Below are positions 12,714 through 26,306 of a stretch of DNA of 64,000 nucleotides, piece after piece. The DNA is from Pampus argenteus (lineage: Eukaryota; Chordata; Actinopteri; Scombriformes; Stromateidae). Positions within the stretch are counted from its first letter, which is position 1. Each line of letters opens with the position of its first letter. The stretch spans positions 12,031,001 through 12,095,000 of the forward strand of contig CM072877.1 in assembly GCA_036937835.1 (NCBI GenBank). Reading direction: 5' to 3'. Position numbers and translations under genes: made by a program. The notes under the pieces are model-generated. The model was not told the origin of the DNA, ran no database searches, and was given only the letters and a program-made list of their open reading frames with translations.

Positions 12714-13330
12714 GCTGATCACCTGTTGCTGGATTAACACCGTGAAGGATTTACACACAAACGCAGAACGGCGGCGTGTACCATCAGATCACCGTTACAC
12801 TGAAGTAAACAGGAGCAGCGGAAAAAAAGTTTGCCCGTGAGCTCGAGTTGGATTTGAGGAAACAGCTGATGGGCGTGGTTACACGGAGAGGGAACCTTGT
12901 TTAAAGGCGCTGCCCCAGATTAACAGGTTATATGACAATAAATTTGATACACTGGTTGTCGTGAGCACAACAACCATGCAATAGACCACACCTGATACTT
13001 GTCTGCACCTGCACAAGTATATCAACCCCATCCAACACAAACTGTAAAGAAAGAAAATGCATTGACTTGACAGCTTTTAACATTGCTGGTTTCTTGGTTG
13101 ATTTTGAGCATTTTTTTTATTAAATGTTGCAGACATGATAATGCAAATGTTTATATAACTGCTTCATACAGTATAAATTTAGTGGAGAAAAGACAGGATA
13201 CCTGCGACAGCCGATAAGGTTCATAGGCTTGGATTCAGTTTGAATCTTAATCAGGCTGCATGGATTTCATCACACCTGCAGCTCAGGTGGATTGAAGGCT
13301 CTAAAATACCTTGAATGTGTTTGTGGTTTG

Positions 13331-13463
13331 TCTATGTTAGCCCATTAATGGACTGGTGACCTTTCCAGAGTTGATTCCCAGTTTTCTACTGAATACATGC
13401 TGGTATAGGCCCTAACAATCGCTGTGAGCCTCAAGAGGAATAGGTGGGTAGGGAGAATAAATG
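13331..13463 (+). repeat. Degenerate fish dispersed repeat
   Basis: The order of words (ATGGACTGGTGACCTTTCCAG, then GCTGGTATAGGCCCTAACA, then a terminal GAATAAATG) matches a very common teleost repeat whose consensus reads roughly 'ggactggcgacctgtccagg ... tgggataggctccagc'. Recognition is from memory; I cannot name the family with certainty. A related fragment in the other orientation lies at 34651-34720. Confidence 0.6.
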
Positions 13464-14091
13464 CAGTTTAGACGTCTAAATCAGTCTGTTTATGTTACTC
13501 ACTTTGTATGGCAAATCCCAAATATCAAATTCTTCAAAGAAAGACTGCTAATAATATGAGACAAACAAATTGAAAACCTTCATTAACATTGTTAACATTA
13601 CATATAAGGGATGGGAATATTTGATCTCACTTTCTCTGCTTCCTGGTATCAGTTTAAAGGTGAAGACACATATAGAGCCTTGAGCCTATTAGTGAACTGA
13701 CGCACTGTCTGCCAACGTGTCAGTCTCACTGTGATGCAACAACTGTAGTATAGTAGTATAGTGCATTCTCAATAGTATTTTAAGAGATTTTATAAAACAG
13801 TAATTTCAGTCAACAGGCATTTTCAGAAGATAATGTTTAATGACAAAATGAGCTCATAAAGCAGTTAGCAGTTGCATGTCAAGCCTGAAAATGGCTCTGT
13901 TTGACCTTTTGGCGAATGTAACCATTCTCCTAATATCACAACATAGAAATATAATTAAATACAGGTATTAACTGACAAAAACTTAAATATCAAAACATAC
14001 AATATTAATTGTACTTTGGCTTGGAGCTTGGTAAAAAAATGTAGTGGCAGTAATAATGAATTTAATAGATTCTCATATATTTACTGTGTCC

Positions 14092-14235
14092 TCATTTCTC
14101 TTTGTTTGAATCTTGGTGGCTTTTGCTTTCCTCCTGGCTCTGGTCACCTACAAGAACTTTGTTGTAAAGTTTCTGCTGCTCCTCTTTGAAAAAGTCTTTC
14201 ACCCTTGTGGTGGTTGCTGTTTGCTTTGGGGCCAT
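14092..14235 (-). CDS. Hypothetical 47-residue ORF
   Basis: A small ORF from ATG (14235) to TGA. The product is hydrophilic and starts MAPKQTATTTRVKDFFKEEQ; it ends in a run rich in S, Q, K and E. The stretch TTRVKDFF has the V-x-x-F-F spacing of a PCNA-interacting (PIP) box but lacks the leading Q. I do not recognise a family. It could be a chance ORF, a pseudogene fragment or an exon of an unrecognised gene. There is no signal peptide or membrane segment and no supporting neighbour. Confidence 0.2.
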   Translation of the reverse strand: MAPKQTATTTRVKDFFKEEQQKLYNKVLVGDQSQEESKSHQDSNKEK

Positions 14236-17144
14236 TATTAAAGAAATCAGTAGTGGATTCAACCATTTAACGAACCATGTTTTATTGACTCTGACTTGCA
14301 CTTATAGCCCCCTGCCAGTAGGGGGTGCTGCAGTGACTCACCAAATAAGATCCACTGTTGGCAAATTGCACTGCATCTTCTTTTTCCTACAAGAAGACAA
14401 TAAAAAAAACAGTATAAGAAAATATGGGAAATGTTCTCCAACATAACCAGATGTCTAGCCAATAGGTTACGCCTATGTCAAGTTGAAATATCACTGGAGC
14501 GCTAATAAATGACATGTAATATCGTACATAGTATACTGCCTTATTAACATACCTTTAAACACAAGGATATCAAGGTTTGCAGACAGGCTGCTACAGTACA
14601 GGTTCTTCCAGTTTTATGTTAGACTATGCCCAGAATAGAAGTTCATTGTTTCACGGATGGATGATGATGGATTTGATGTTTAATAGATTATTTTTAAGTG
14701 CATTACATAAGGCTATGCACTAAATTTGATACTGTTGGGTCATTAATAAGATAGTTTTAGAGAAAAACCCTAATCAATCAAAAAGTAGAAATTACAGACA
14801 GTTTTGAATATTTGAGGTGATTTTCTTCAAAGACCTCCCTATGATATAACACATTGTTATAATCCCTTACTGTGTGTACCAGGCATTGCCCACTGTGAAT
14901 CTCACATACCCACATACTGTGCATGCTCAGCTATGATTGGTTGCTCAACAGTACTGATCATAATATAACAGGATCTTGGAGAAATACCAACAGATGATGC
15001 AGTGTTAACTTTTGGCCACTAGATGTCTGTCTTTGTCTTTGAATCGTTCACATCAACACACCATGTCGACCTGAGAGACAAGTTCTCCTCAAGTTTAGCA
15101 GGAAAACAACATCTCTGCAGACTGAAATACTCAAAATATCAAAACAAATGTATTTAATAACTTATTCTTATAAAACATACCTCCACAGAAACACATACAA
15201 AGATGCACATTGCAAAATGCTTGCAGCTGGGAAAGGAATACACGGAAATTGTAGAAAAAAATTAATTCTGGTCTAATTTTAGCTTTGAACCCAATGTGTG
15301 TTTCAGAGGGTCCCATGGAAATCAGATTATTCAGAACTGTACACAATACACACATGCTCCTAGACCAGCAAATACTCATAAAACTACTGCATAACAAGTT
15401 TGCTATAACACCCACACTTCAGTGGGAAAATCTGGACTTTACTTCAACAGAGAAACTTTCTCTGTGGAAGTCAACTTATACCAGGTCAAAGCCCTGACTG
15501 GACAAAACAGAGAGAAAATCCACAAAAGATCTTTGGAAGTTACGTCTAATTTAACCAAACCACTCTCACAATGCAGGTTCATGATGGATCAAGATATCCT
15601 GCAGCTTTTCCCAACCTCCTAACAATACATGGACTTCATCCCAAGAGCATCAGCTCCCAGGAGTGTCTACATCGCTTCAGATGGTAGTCCCATGGCTATG
15701 AGCTTGTTCCTCCCAAGCGCTGTCCCTAAGCCTGTGTCTCTGAGGAAAGAGATGCAGCAATATTTCATGTGCTTGTAATAGTCCCTGTGAGCTGAGTGTT
15801 CCCTGAGCTCCAATCCAGCAAAGGTGGGATTTCTGAGAACCAAGGCATGTGTGGCCAACCTATGATGACCAATGATGGTGCCTGTCCTATTATACATTAC
15901 ATAGACGCTAGGCTAACCAGAAAGAGAGAAGTGGCATAATGAATAGTCTGCGGTTCCCCAAAGAGACACCAAGTACAGCTGGCAATTATGGCTGGCAACA
16001 ATTATGAAGACAAACAGAAGAGTCAGCCACACAGTTATGGAGATGTCAAGACACCTGCACAGCAGGTTGTCAACAGGGAATATAAATCAAGTCATGGCAG
16101 CAGGAAACAGCAGGAAACACAGAAAGTCATGTGAATGCACACCCTCGGTGCTGAAACCCTCACATTTAGATCAAGTCTTCTGAGCTGCGAGTGTCTGACA
16201 TCGTTGCTGAAATGTACATCAGGAGGGGAACTCATGGTCTGTGTCTGAAAAGGAAAACAGAAAATATTAAGATCAATCATAAAAGGTAAAAACCTCCCAG
16301 GAGTTCCCTTTCTGGAAGCCTGTCCTACACTGTGATTGACTTTAAATAAGCTTTTCAGCAACATCATATTTTTGCTGATGGCTAACACACATTTTCTACA
16401 TATTATTATTGGTATAGTGACACAAGTATTACTGATATAATCTGGTATTCTGGAGAGGTGGTTATCCTGAAATTCTTCCCCATCCCAGGTGTTCAAAATA
16501 ACATGATTTCTGTTAGACATTCACTGACTTTTTGAGTTATTCTAGCTTTACAACAATGATGCAATGAACTGCAGCTCACAATTATTAAAAGCTTCCCACA
16601 CTGCAGTATGAGTTTACTTGATAGCTGCATCTTGTATAGATCTTACTGTATTGTATTATTGTATACATGTGTGGTTAATAATATGAAATATTGCTGGAAT
16701 TTGTAATGAGTGGGTAGACATGAATTTAAGGATTTTTACAAGATCACTGAACTTTTTAATGGGAAAACAATGTTGAAATTATAATTCAAAGTAAAGCCTA
16801 TTTTATATACTTCAAATATCCATAGCCTACTTGTGTATGTGTATGTGTAACCAGGACCTAAAGGGGGAATGCCAATTAAAAACTATATTAAAAGTAGGCC
16901 TATATTGTTAATTGAGCTGGGTAATTTACAGCAGACTCTATGTGTCAGTGTGGAAGTGAACCTGCTGATGTCTGATTGTATAGAAGTCTACCACAGTAAA
17001 CACTTCCCTAATTAGTTTATGGTTTTAATCGCTAGTTTCAAGTCTTCTTCAATACAATCATCATTTTGTAAAGTAAGGTCAGATTTAGAGTAAAGTAGAT
17101 GCTAAAGCTTGATGGATGATATGCTTAAGAGCGACAACGCTGTT

Positions 17145-17188
17145 TACGTCAAGTAACGTACGTCAAGTAACGTACGTCAAGTACGTCA
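17145..17188 (+). promoter_or_regulatory. Cluster of four CRE-like TACGTCA motifs
   Basis: TACGTCA occurs at 17145, 17159, 17173 and 17182. The first three are 14 bp apart as a short tandem repeat, TACGTCAAGTAACG. The motif contains the ACGTCA half of the CREB/ATF site TGACGTCA. CpGs here contrast with CpG-poor flanks, and a GTAAGT donor-like site follows at 17332. Binding and promoter activity are inference. Confidence 0.35.
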
Positions 17189-18514
17189 CGTATTTACATA
17201 GTATAGGAGTAGATGTCGCTACTTCACGCTACTTCATGTTTTCAGAAAGTTAATTGTAACACTTTGCTGGCTTGTTCAACACCTGGTTGTACATAAAGAC
17301 CCTCTGTGGAATCGACTGTTGAGTTTTACCAGTAAGTACATTTTGTTTTAATTGTTTTAAACATGTTTTTCGCTAGCCAAATAATAGCATTAGCGTTAGC
17401 GTAATCTCAGTTAACCATAGGCTGTAATTGCACCGTGCTAACAACGCTAGCTGCTAGCCCTTAGTGTTTACTAGTAGAGTGCTGCACACTTACATATTCA
17501 AATAATGTCATTACTGGCTCCAAAAATCCAAGATGGCCATGGTAAAAAAAAATGCAAACTCCAGACTTCAAAACTGTAGTCCAAAAACCACTGAAGTCAC
17601 AGTGGTTATGTCCAAAGGTTATATAGAGTCTATGTTTCTAGGACGTTTTTAAAGGTTTGGTTCAACATGTTAGCATAGAAACTCTGTTAACTATGATGAG
17701 TTAGCTGAAACTACTGGGAAAACAGATCTTACCTTAGTCCTGTGTCTGACATGCGGTCAGGTGTTTCTCCATCTGGACGGTTCAGTGTGAACGATAGGGG
17801 TCTCTGATACTCTTTGAGCAGTATGCTAAAGCTGCTAACAGGGTTGTGTAGAGTCATCAGATGGCCAATGAGGGCTACCTATTAAAAACTCCTGAAATAC
17901 ATACATGATAAAGTGAATATGTGTACATATATATATATATATGTGCTTTTGAAATATAATATTTCTGATGCGTGATGCGATGTGAAAGTTGCTTGACTTG
18001 AGGGGTTGAATTATTTCCATCAATGCAAATATTGTTTTAGGTGTCATTTCTTTTATTGTAGCTTGATACTCCCATGTGCCTGCTAAATTCCAAGTGATTT
18101 ACTAGTTTGTTGAATCTCTTTTTTTTTAGATTTTGTATTTACTTCATTCAAATATCTCCTTAATTGTTTTCTTATCTCTCAGCTTGTCTCAGTGGTGCTG
18201 TAACGTGAGTTTCCCCGCACATCAATAACGTTTTATCTTAACTGATTAGGGTCAATTGTTATAATCGATTGATTGTTTAAGTCATTTCTCAAGCAGTACA
18301 TTTTAATTTTCTTCTCAAATGTGACAATTTTCTGCTTTCCATTGTCTGTTTCCTTTTCCTTGTTTAAATTTCTTTACTTTTTTGTTGTATAGACCTGCAA
18401 TTAATCGATTTAATCAAGATATTAGTCCCCATTATGTGATTCTGTAAATTTATATCCCCACAACGTTAAAAATACAAGTACACATACAGGCAATTTTACA
18501 GACAACGCGTTTGT

Positions 18515-20022
18515 GTTCAAGTTCCATAAAAACCTTTATTTTTATTCTGCTACAAATTGCAATTGTTTTCTAGCATGCATAGTTTCACACAGTAAAGACA
18601 AGTAAAATCACATTTCCCTTAGAAGAATATCTCAGCTTTATAGCATGCATATACACTCGTCCATTTATGAACAGTCAACCAACAAAAATGTAGCTGCCCC
18701 AGAAACCAAAAGGACATTTAAAGCAGCCATTTTTTTTTATGTACTCCAATAGATTATATTTCTAAAAAAATTATATTTTTGTAAACGTTCTTTGGCATTT
18801 TCATAAAGAAGCTAATACTGCCTCTTTACAAATATGTATAATGAAGAAGGTAAATTGAAAGTACAGATTATGCTATCGGGGGCAGTTTGTGGATGAGGTT
18901 GATTGTTAAATTTATCTTGAGGTATTAAAGTTAAGAACGTAAATGTTGCACCAAAGTGAATTGTTTCACTTCGGGACTGTTCTGTAGACACGATACACTG
19001 ACAGAAACCCAATAAACAAGTAGATTGATCAAAGCTCTTCTCGTAAAAATTAAAGCATTAACTGAATCTCTCTTTCATCTGAAGTTTGCGCTCATCCACC
19101 GCTGTGGGTTACAGCGACGATCTGATCTGAAACCAGAACATGTTTTATGCATCCTGAGTGAGTATCCATGCAGAGTAATATTCAGAATTAGGAAAACATA
19201 CTTAAAAAGGCCTTTCACAGTAGTCAAGATTAGCAACTCACTGTACGTGAAGAGAACTTCCTCCAAGATTTTTTTGCAGTCTTATGCACACTGAAAATTA
19301 TACATATATCACAGTAAGACAGGCATATTGTTATTAGCATAAGTCAGAAGAACTGTACCATTGCTACATTACACATAATTACAAAACAAATACTGGCTTT
19401 CTTTAACCAGAGTTTGTTAACGCTCTTAAGGGATAAAAAATAAATCCATAGTGTCTAGAGAAACAACAGTATGCACAAAAACACAAACACACTTTGACGG
19501 GATCACGTGAAATATTTTCATATTGCCATATTGTATTTGTGCTTAAGATGTCTTCATCATAAGAAAGTAATGTGCTGTATTTGTAGGGTGTTGCTGGCAT
19601 TTACTGCTGTAGTTGTCTCCTTAATTGCTACAGTTATCATAGAGTTTGAGAAAAAAAAAATAACTCAAACGTCACATTACCTTTTTTAGAAATATCATTA
19701 CTAAAGGAAAATGTACTTTTTTTAAAATATACTTTGTAAAAGTCAGAAACGCAGCTGTTTGTTTTTGTTTATGCTCTAAGAAACAGCAGCAGCAGCATAT
19801 AATCAACAGTGTTGCTCCCGGCTGTAGTCGTCAGCCTTTGAGCTTCAGCGTGGCAGTTTCAGGGCAGGGTTGATATGTTTTTGTTTTCTTGTTCACCGAC
19901 GGTTCAGAAGTTCAGGATCCATCAGTAGTCTGTGCTGGTTTCTTTCATCTTCCTCCCACGCCAACACAGAGTCCATTTTTTTATTTTTTTTATTTGATCA
20001 TGCTGGTTCCCTTATGAGGAAC
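18515..20022 (-). other. cabp1: Probable cabp1 3' UTR / 3' flank
   Basis: Below the cabp1 stop codon there is no further coding similarity. Minus-strand AATAAA signals occur very close to the stop (about 19989-19994) and, in tandem, at 18535-18546. A long 3' UTR of about 1.5 kb ending near 18515 or a short one of about 50 nt are both possible; sequence alone does not decide. Confidence 0.35.
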
Positions 20023-23000
20023 TCATCGGGACATCATTCGCACAAATTCTGTGAGTTGAAGAAAAGGACAGATGTACATAGCTTGAAGATCAATGTTATT
20101 TCAGCGTTTTTTATTTCTGCTTTGAAGGTGTTGGGTGGTTTATTTAGGTTATATGCATTTTTTTTTTGGCATAGTGTAGCAACACCCTTAAGTCTTGACA
20201 TCATTGTGAGGTTGCCAGGAAAATGGTTCATAACACCCCAAACAATCACTAATTGTTTTTTACTCTTCAGTGGATTCTTGTTACCTTTGGACTGAGCCAT
20301 GCTAGCTGTTCAGCACTATTTCCAGTCTTCATGCTAAACTAAGCTAACCTAGTGGCTTCTGGGTGTGTAGCTTCATATTTACTGCACAGATATGACACTT
20401 TGCATACTATGTTGAACTTTATTTTGAAGTATGCACATGTGATATGCATGATCATGTAGGATAAGTCATGAAGCTGAAGCTATGTTGCTGGAGTTGACAT
20501 TATAATTTAGTTATGAAATTTAAGTATACTGCAGTTGCACTATTAGAACAGCACATCCTGATATTTTTTATCCCTGACAGTCTGTTTGCATCTTTTTCTG
20601 TGTGGATAATCTGTGAGGTGACATAGTTTTCTTGGTATGGAGATAATCTGACAGACAGACCTACTGCCTTCATCCCCTCAGCAGATGCATGGTGGTTTTT
20701 TGGTTATACTTTGGTATACTTGAAATGTACGCATGTGACTGTGTTTAAAAGAGAGTTAGAATGAGACAAAGTGATGGCATTGAAAAGGTATTAGGTATGC
20801 ATGTTTGATTTCCAAACTCTAGTGTTGTATTTTTACCTTCAAAGTCTACGTGTCCATCTCCGTTGAGGTCAATGTCTCTTAGGATGTCCTCCAGATCTCT
20901 GTGTCCAACCTGGAAAAAGTAAAATTGTGGGAAATCAAGGTGCGAAAGTCCGGAGCACAAACTCAGGCAAGATACTCAGTAGATTGGACAGACAGGATTC
21001 AGACAGACACCGTGATTGATGAGAGCTACAGAGAAGAGGACAGACTCTCCCAGCAGCTGTGTACCTGTTGTCCTAAAAGTTTTTTCATTGCTTCTCTAAG
21101 TTCTGCTGTGCTGATCTGGCCATCGCCATTTGTGTCAAACTGAAAATGAGAGAAGAGGCAAATGAGTAACACATTTGAACATAAATGAATAACATAATTT
21201 AATTATAACTTGCAATTACCAAAACTTTCCCATTGAGTTACATATATCCCTAAGCTTGCACCAACTACTGTCAACATCACTAAATTACCAAACTGTCAGT
21301 AGAGCATCATCAAGATATAGTCTGCAATTGTATATTTCCAATTCCCATAATACCCGCTAAAGAAGTTCTCTCTATATTAAATCTCTTAAAATAGACTCCA
21401 CACATATCACTGACTCAATATGATAAATGATATGATAAATCAATTCTACCTTAATATTTCAACTTCATTTAAAGCCTCTGGACATGCCGTTTGACCATAA
21501 TGCCGTTTTTATCTCTCTGTTTTCTGAGTTTCACCTTTCCTTACCTCCTTGAATGCATCCCTCAGCTCCTTTACACCAATCATGTCTGCAGTTTCGGCCA
21601 GAAGTTTGGGCCCCATGAGTTCAACAAAGTCCTCAAAGTCAACATGTCCACCCACTGTTAAGAGGAAAAGAAGTGGGTTATCTGAAGTGTACACAAACAT
21701 AAAGGCTGATAGGGCCTTGCACTTCCGATGCTTAATCCCCACCACTGTTTTTACAGTCAATATTACAAGAATATTGACCTCAAATTTTTTTGTTGCAGCG
21801 ATGACATGAAGATTTAATTTTGTGTTTGCCACAGAAAGAAATTAGAATGAAAATAGAAGAAATTATTTATAGATGTGCTTGCTCAGTTTTACATCTTTAC
21901 TTACGATTCATGTTGATCTGCTGGCTCAGTTCTATTAACTCCATCTCTGTTGGCATGTAGCCCATAGTCCTCATGCAGTTTCCCAGGTCTTTGCAGCCGA
22001 TAAACCCATCTTTATCTTTGTCGAACTCCCTAAATGCCTCACGCAACTCTGAGAGCAGAGAAGATTGGGCATGAATATACAAATTACATGTAATAATAAT
22101 TACAGTACAGATGTATTTTGCATGAAACATACCATCCATTTCTTCTGGCCTCAGCTGTCTGTCCTGTGAATCACAATGCAAAGTTAGAATTCAAACACTG
22201 CTATTTAAAGCTCACACAGCACGATGCTATGAAAAATAAATTGGTAACTACAGGTATGTGCCACAGAGTGCCAGGAGAGCAGGTTTTCCTTCTAGCCAGA
22301 GAGGAAAAGCTTATCAGTGTTTGGAGGGAGGAAAACATGCAGACTCTTGTCACTCTAGGACGAAGTGTTGAAAAATAACCGAAAGTAAAATAGCAGAAAA
22401 AATATAAGATTCAGTAGAGAGGAACCTGAATGATTTCCTGTACCTGTAGAATTAGTTTCTCTTTATAGATATGGAGCTTGTCATCTATGACAAATGTGCG
22501 GATGCATTGACAATAAAAAGATAGGACATTGAACTTCTCAAAAATGCAATAGTTCCTTTACTTGCAAGCCAGTTTAATTGAAATGACTGTCAACCTCTGC
22601 ATCCACTGAGAACAGCCATCTGAGATGTCAGAACAGTCAGTAAAACAGCGGCCATCTACACCGAGGATTTCGTCACTGTTTTCTTTCATAACAAAAGCTT
22701 GACTCGTGTTGTCACTGCTGGAAATAGATGAAGGGGAATAATCGCCATGTGAGGAGCTTTTCTGTCATCGCCATAACCCCTGCCTTATTAATCCTCTGCC
22801 TTGCTACAAATGTCCACCATGTTTTTGAGTAATGCACCCTTATGTATAAATATACACAGGAAGGCTTTACACAAAAAAATTTAAGTTGTATTCTCATAAT
22901 AGCACCGTCTCAGTTCCACCACACTTCTTTACATGTTGTAAGTCCTGATGCTGCATTCACTTGTTTCCGTTATTGTGCGTGTGCTGTATTGTGTAATAAT

Positions 23001-25609
23001 CTCTTTGCATGCACATGATATTTTCTGGACTTACGTACAGCCTGCCGGCTCTCAGCGAAGCCCTTGCGTAGAAAGATGCATGCAGGCCCCAGCACGTTGT
23101 GCATGTTGGCTCCGTTCTGGGCCAGGGCCACTAGCGGCTCAAGACTGGCCCCCCCAGAGCCCCCCTCCTCACAGGACTGCACTGCTTTGTAGTTCTTCTT
23201 TTGGTCCTGGAGCAGCATCCGGGGCAGGGGGGCCAGAGATGGGAGCAGGGGCAAAGACAGGGGTAGAGACCGTGACTCAGTTTGTGGCAGCATGGAGTCA
23301 ACAAGGAGCCAACAAGGAGGTGGGAGTGTGGACGATTCAAAAGCAGGATCAGAAGTGACAGACACATGTCTGTCAGTCATAGTAGAGTTGTAGAGGAGTT
23401 GGGTCAGTCATGATAGAGGAAAGCACTTTAGTCAAAGGGAAGAAGGGGTAATATCTCTTGACAAGAGCAACTAATGCCATCCATGAATCTGTCACCAGGT
23501 TCACTACCTGCACAACAGAGCACTAGCAAGCTGTTATGTGCAACAGATAATGCCAGTTATAGAGGCTACTGCATAGTAAAGATGCATTGCCCCTTTTCAT
23601 ATCACAAACCATCTGACAGCCTCAAGTAAACTCTCTTTAACTTGTGTGTGTCTTAAAGGATAATTCTGGTTTATTATTAAACTGAGTCTTTTGTAGTTTT
23701 CACCACCATCCTTTCTACTGTCATGACGACCCACCACTGTGATTGCTGAGATCATACTTAACGTAACCAACATTTATAGAACTTAGAAAGTAAAACCCAA
23801 ATTACAATAAACTGGAACAAACCTTTTAATACATCATTCTAACTAGCAAAATAATGTAAATGTGTTAGTAGTAGTAGTATACTGTGTCTGGTGCTTTGAA
23901 GGTTTAAAAAGGATGATGAGTGCATTTATAATCAGTTGGGATAGTTACTTGCATCTTTCTAATGGTGAGTTTTTTTCATGCACATTTTACATGTGTTGTC
24001 CAGAAAATCAGGCTAAAGTTCAGCCAGCCATTTAATTATAATCACCAATTAGCACATCAGCCGGAGGGCAAAAGCTGCCAAGACAAAAAAAGCTTCCTCT
24101 AAAAGTCAAATAAGGTCCAAGCACTGTGTTGATGAATAATTGAATTAAAGAGAGCTGAGGTTAGAGACTTATTTTTTAGGTTTAAGAGTTTAAAACAGAA
24201 CTCCTATTGTCAATAAAACATGTCTACATTGGTCCAACTCAGCAGAGGAAAGTCCAGCGAAAAGCGTGCAGAGTAGACTCACTGTCATAATGAAATACCA
24301 AAGGACCATTTTTGCTGCTGCTTTAAATTTCTCAGACATGAGCTAGTACCCCTCTTCATATGCTTATTACAGTAAACATAAGACAGCAACATGCATATAT
24401 AATGAAATGAATGTGTATACATACACTACATGCAAACACAAACTGTATAATATGCTCTACAAATGACTTTCACACTCCATCTGTTACCATGCCAGTCCTA
24501 ATGCCAGTTTGTGCTTTCCTACAGTTCCCACCACAGGAACGGATGCCCACTGGGTAATCTGACCAAGTGATGCATAGAGCAGGCCTGTCTGTGGGTATAT
24601 CTTGCCAGAAAGGTACTATAAAGTCACGTGCTAGCTGTTATATAACCAGAGAATCAGAGAAAGGCTGAAGTCGAACAACTTCCCCAGCTCTCCAACCCAT
24701 TTTTACACAGATGGCATCAACAGTTGCTTGTCATATTATTCTTCCTCAAGGATGCACAGCTGCTGATGTGAAGGAGAATCTATTCGTAGGACTGTGTGAC
24801 TGTGTCTATTCAAGCACACTGATACAATGAGGACAACAGATGTAAAAGATGTGTTGTAAGAGCGAGGGGATATCATCTTGAGCATTTACATAAATTAAGT
24901 CTGAATGTTCTACCTTTAGTGTTTATCGACTGTGCATGTTGACTCGATGCCAGTGTTACTTTTGAGCTAATACAGTCAGTTGGAAAAAGCGCACCTGTTT
25001 GCATTATTTCCACTGACTGATCTCATCCTGCAGGTGCATTCAACAGGGTAGCATCTTTTGCTGGTTTGTAATCAGGGTGTGATATGACTGACTCTAAAGT
25101 TTGGTGACATGATCCACATCCACATTCACCGATTTCACCTCAAGCAATCGGTCAAGCACAAGCATCACTGAGCGACTCCTCTGACCTGTCTGAGACACTA
25201 AAATGGGTTTCTGGGGAATGTAACCACGCACTGCTGCACACAGAGGAAACCTACATCTGAAAATGTCACATTAGTGCTGCCAGTTTAGTGCAATCCATAA
25301 ATCAACAAATCCCAACAAGAATAATCTCCCACGTTGGCAAACATTGACTGAAACTACAGCATGAGACACAATGCTTATCTTATCCTGACGTGTTCTCAGG
25401 CTCCAGCAACAAAGAATACACAAGACAGCCTGGTAGTAAATACCAAGTCATAGTACGCAGGGGTCAGTCTGCACAGGTCCAGTCAAATAGCCTTCAATTA
25501 GGTCGGGGAAACACCAGGAGACAAACATGCACCACAGCCAAGTGAAAAACCTCCGAGCGAACCTTACCTTCTTGGTGAAAATTTTAAGCGACTTTACAGA
25601 GTTGCCCAT
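20023..25609 (-). CDS. cabp1: cabp1, myristoylatable CaBP1-L-type isoform
   Basis: An alternative 5' end lies inside the 9.6-kb caldendrin intron. Exon 25568-25609 encodes MGNSVKSLKIFTKK; its Gly2 fits N-myristoylation, like human MGNCVK. Exon 23039-23206 encodes 56 residues including VALAQNGANMHNVLGPACIF and LRKGFAESRQA, close to the CaBP1-L-specific segment of human CABP1. Both junctions are phase 0, and the chain then enters the shared exon at 22163 (DRQLRPEE). Total is 222 aa, compared with 227 for human CaBP1-L. The 23039 donor is GTACGT; the nearby GTAAGT would break the frame. Skipping the 168-nt exon would give an in-frame short form of about 166 aa, equivalent to CaBP1-S. The promoter must lie above 25609, where a dense GA/CA microsatellite cluster sits. 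An ATG inside the 23-kb exon region (MLLQDQ) could be a further start, but the CTCCAG acceptor explains it better. Confidence 0.88.
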
Positions 25610-26268
25610 TGCAAAAAAAAATAAAAAAATTCCTTCTTATGTTTTTTCTCTAATTGTGTCTGTGTTAATGTGCCTGTGTGGAAGTGCACGTGTATGCATG
25701 TGTGTTTGCATATGTTCCTGGGCATGCATGGGAATAAGAGTGATTAGAAAGGAAGAGAGGGTTCAGTGGGTCATTGACTAATACAAGAGGACGTTTGGGA
25801 GAAAGGCAGGGAGAGGAGCAGAGATTTCATAGGAAGGAGAGGAGGGAGAGGACGAAGGAGTGTGCATGGACCCGGAGGCAAGGACACTGGGAGGTACGAG
25901 GGGGGGGGGGGCGTTGAGACAAAGGAGGAAAAATGTAAACAAGAACAAAGGACAGATCAGAACAACACAAAGAAAAGCAAGGGAGAGGAAGCATGCGTGT
26001 GATCAGAGCAAGAAGCAAGCGCAAGGAGTAGAAAAGGCAAGATTGCTTATTCATTCCATCCTCTCTCCTACAGTGTCTTTCGTCCCTCCTCTCTCTCTCT
26101 CTCTCTCTCTCGGGTGTCTTTCTTTTGCTCTTTTTCCCTCGCTCTCTCTCTCCCCCTCACTCCGTAGTTTTAAACCATCTATGCGAATGTGACAGAAGAA
26201 GCTCGGTTCGGACACGCATATTACCTTCCCCTGAGCAAAATTGCTGGAGACACTAATCCAAACACGCC

Positions 26269-26306
<38 letters not shown>

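Larger units (their letters stand above)
12714..18514. other. Intergenic region between rab11fip1 and cabp1
   Basis: The rab11fip1 promoter should lie immediately above 12713 (about 12715-12900), where GC content rises. The rest is mostly AT-rich single-copy-looking DNA without a recognisable conserved gene. Contents I could pick out: a degenerate repeat at 13331-13463, a 47-codon ORF at 14092-14235, and a cluster of four TACGTCA motifs at 17145-17188 followed by possible splice signals. Confidence 0.6.

Noticed and set aside
15667..15897. 76-codon minus-strand frame with a protein-like composition
   Set aside because: No domain or family recognised, no splice context and no supporting neighbour. 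It could be an old transposon fragment, but nothing shows this.
17145..17188. Short direct repeats as a CRISPR-like array
   Set aside because: There are only four short motifs with no unique spacers, in a vertebrate genome. A regulatory reading is more likely.
23131..23380. Extended N-terminus of the 23-kb cabp1 exon as a separate start (136 codons)
   Set aside because: The upstream residues come from the pyrimidine-rich tract before the acceptor. Joining at CTCCAG/GAC fits the MGNS exon in phase and gives the CaBP1-L length.
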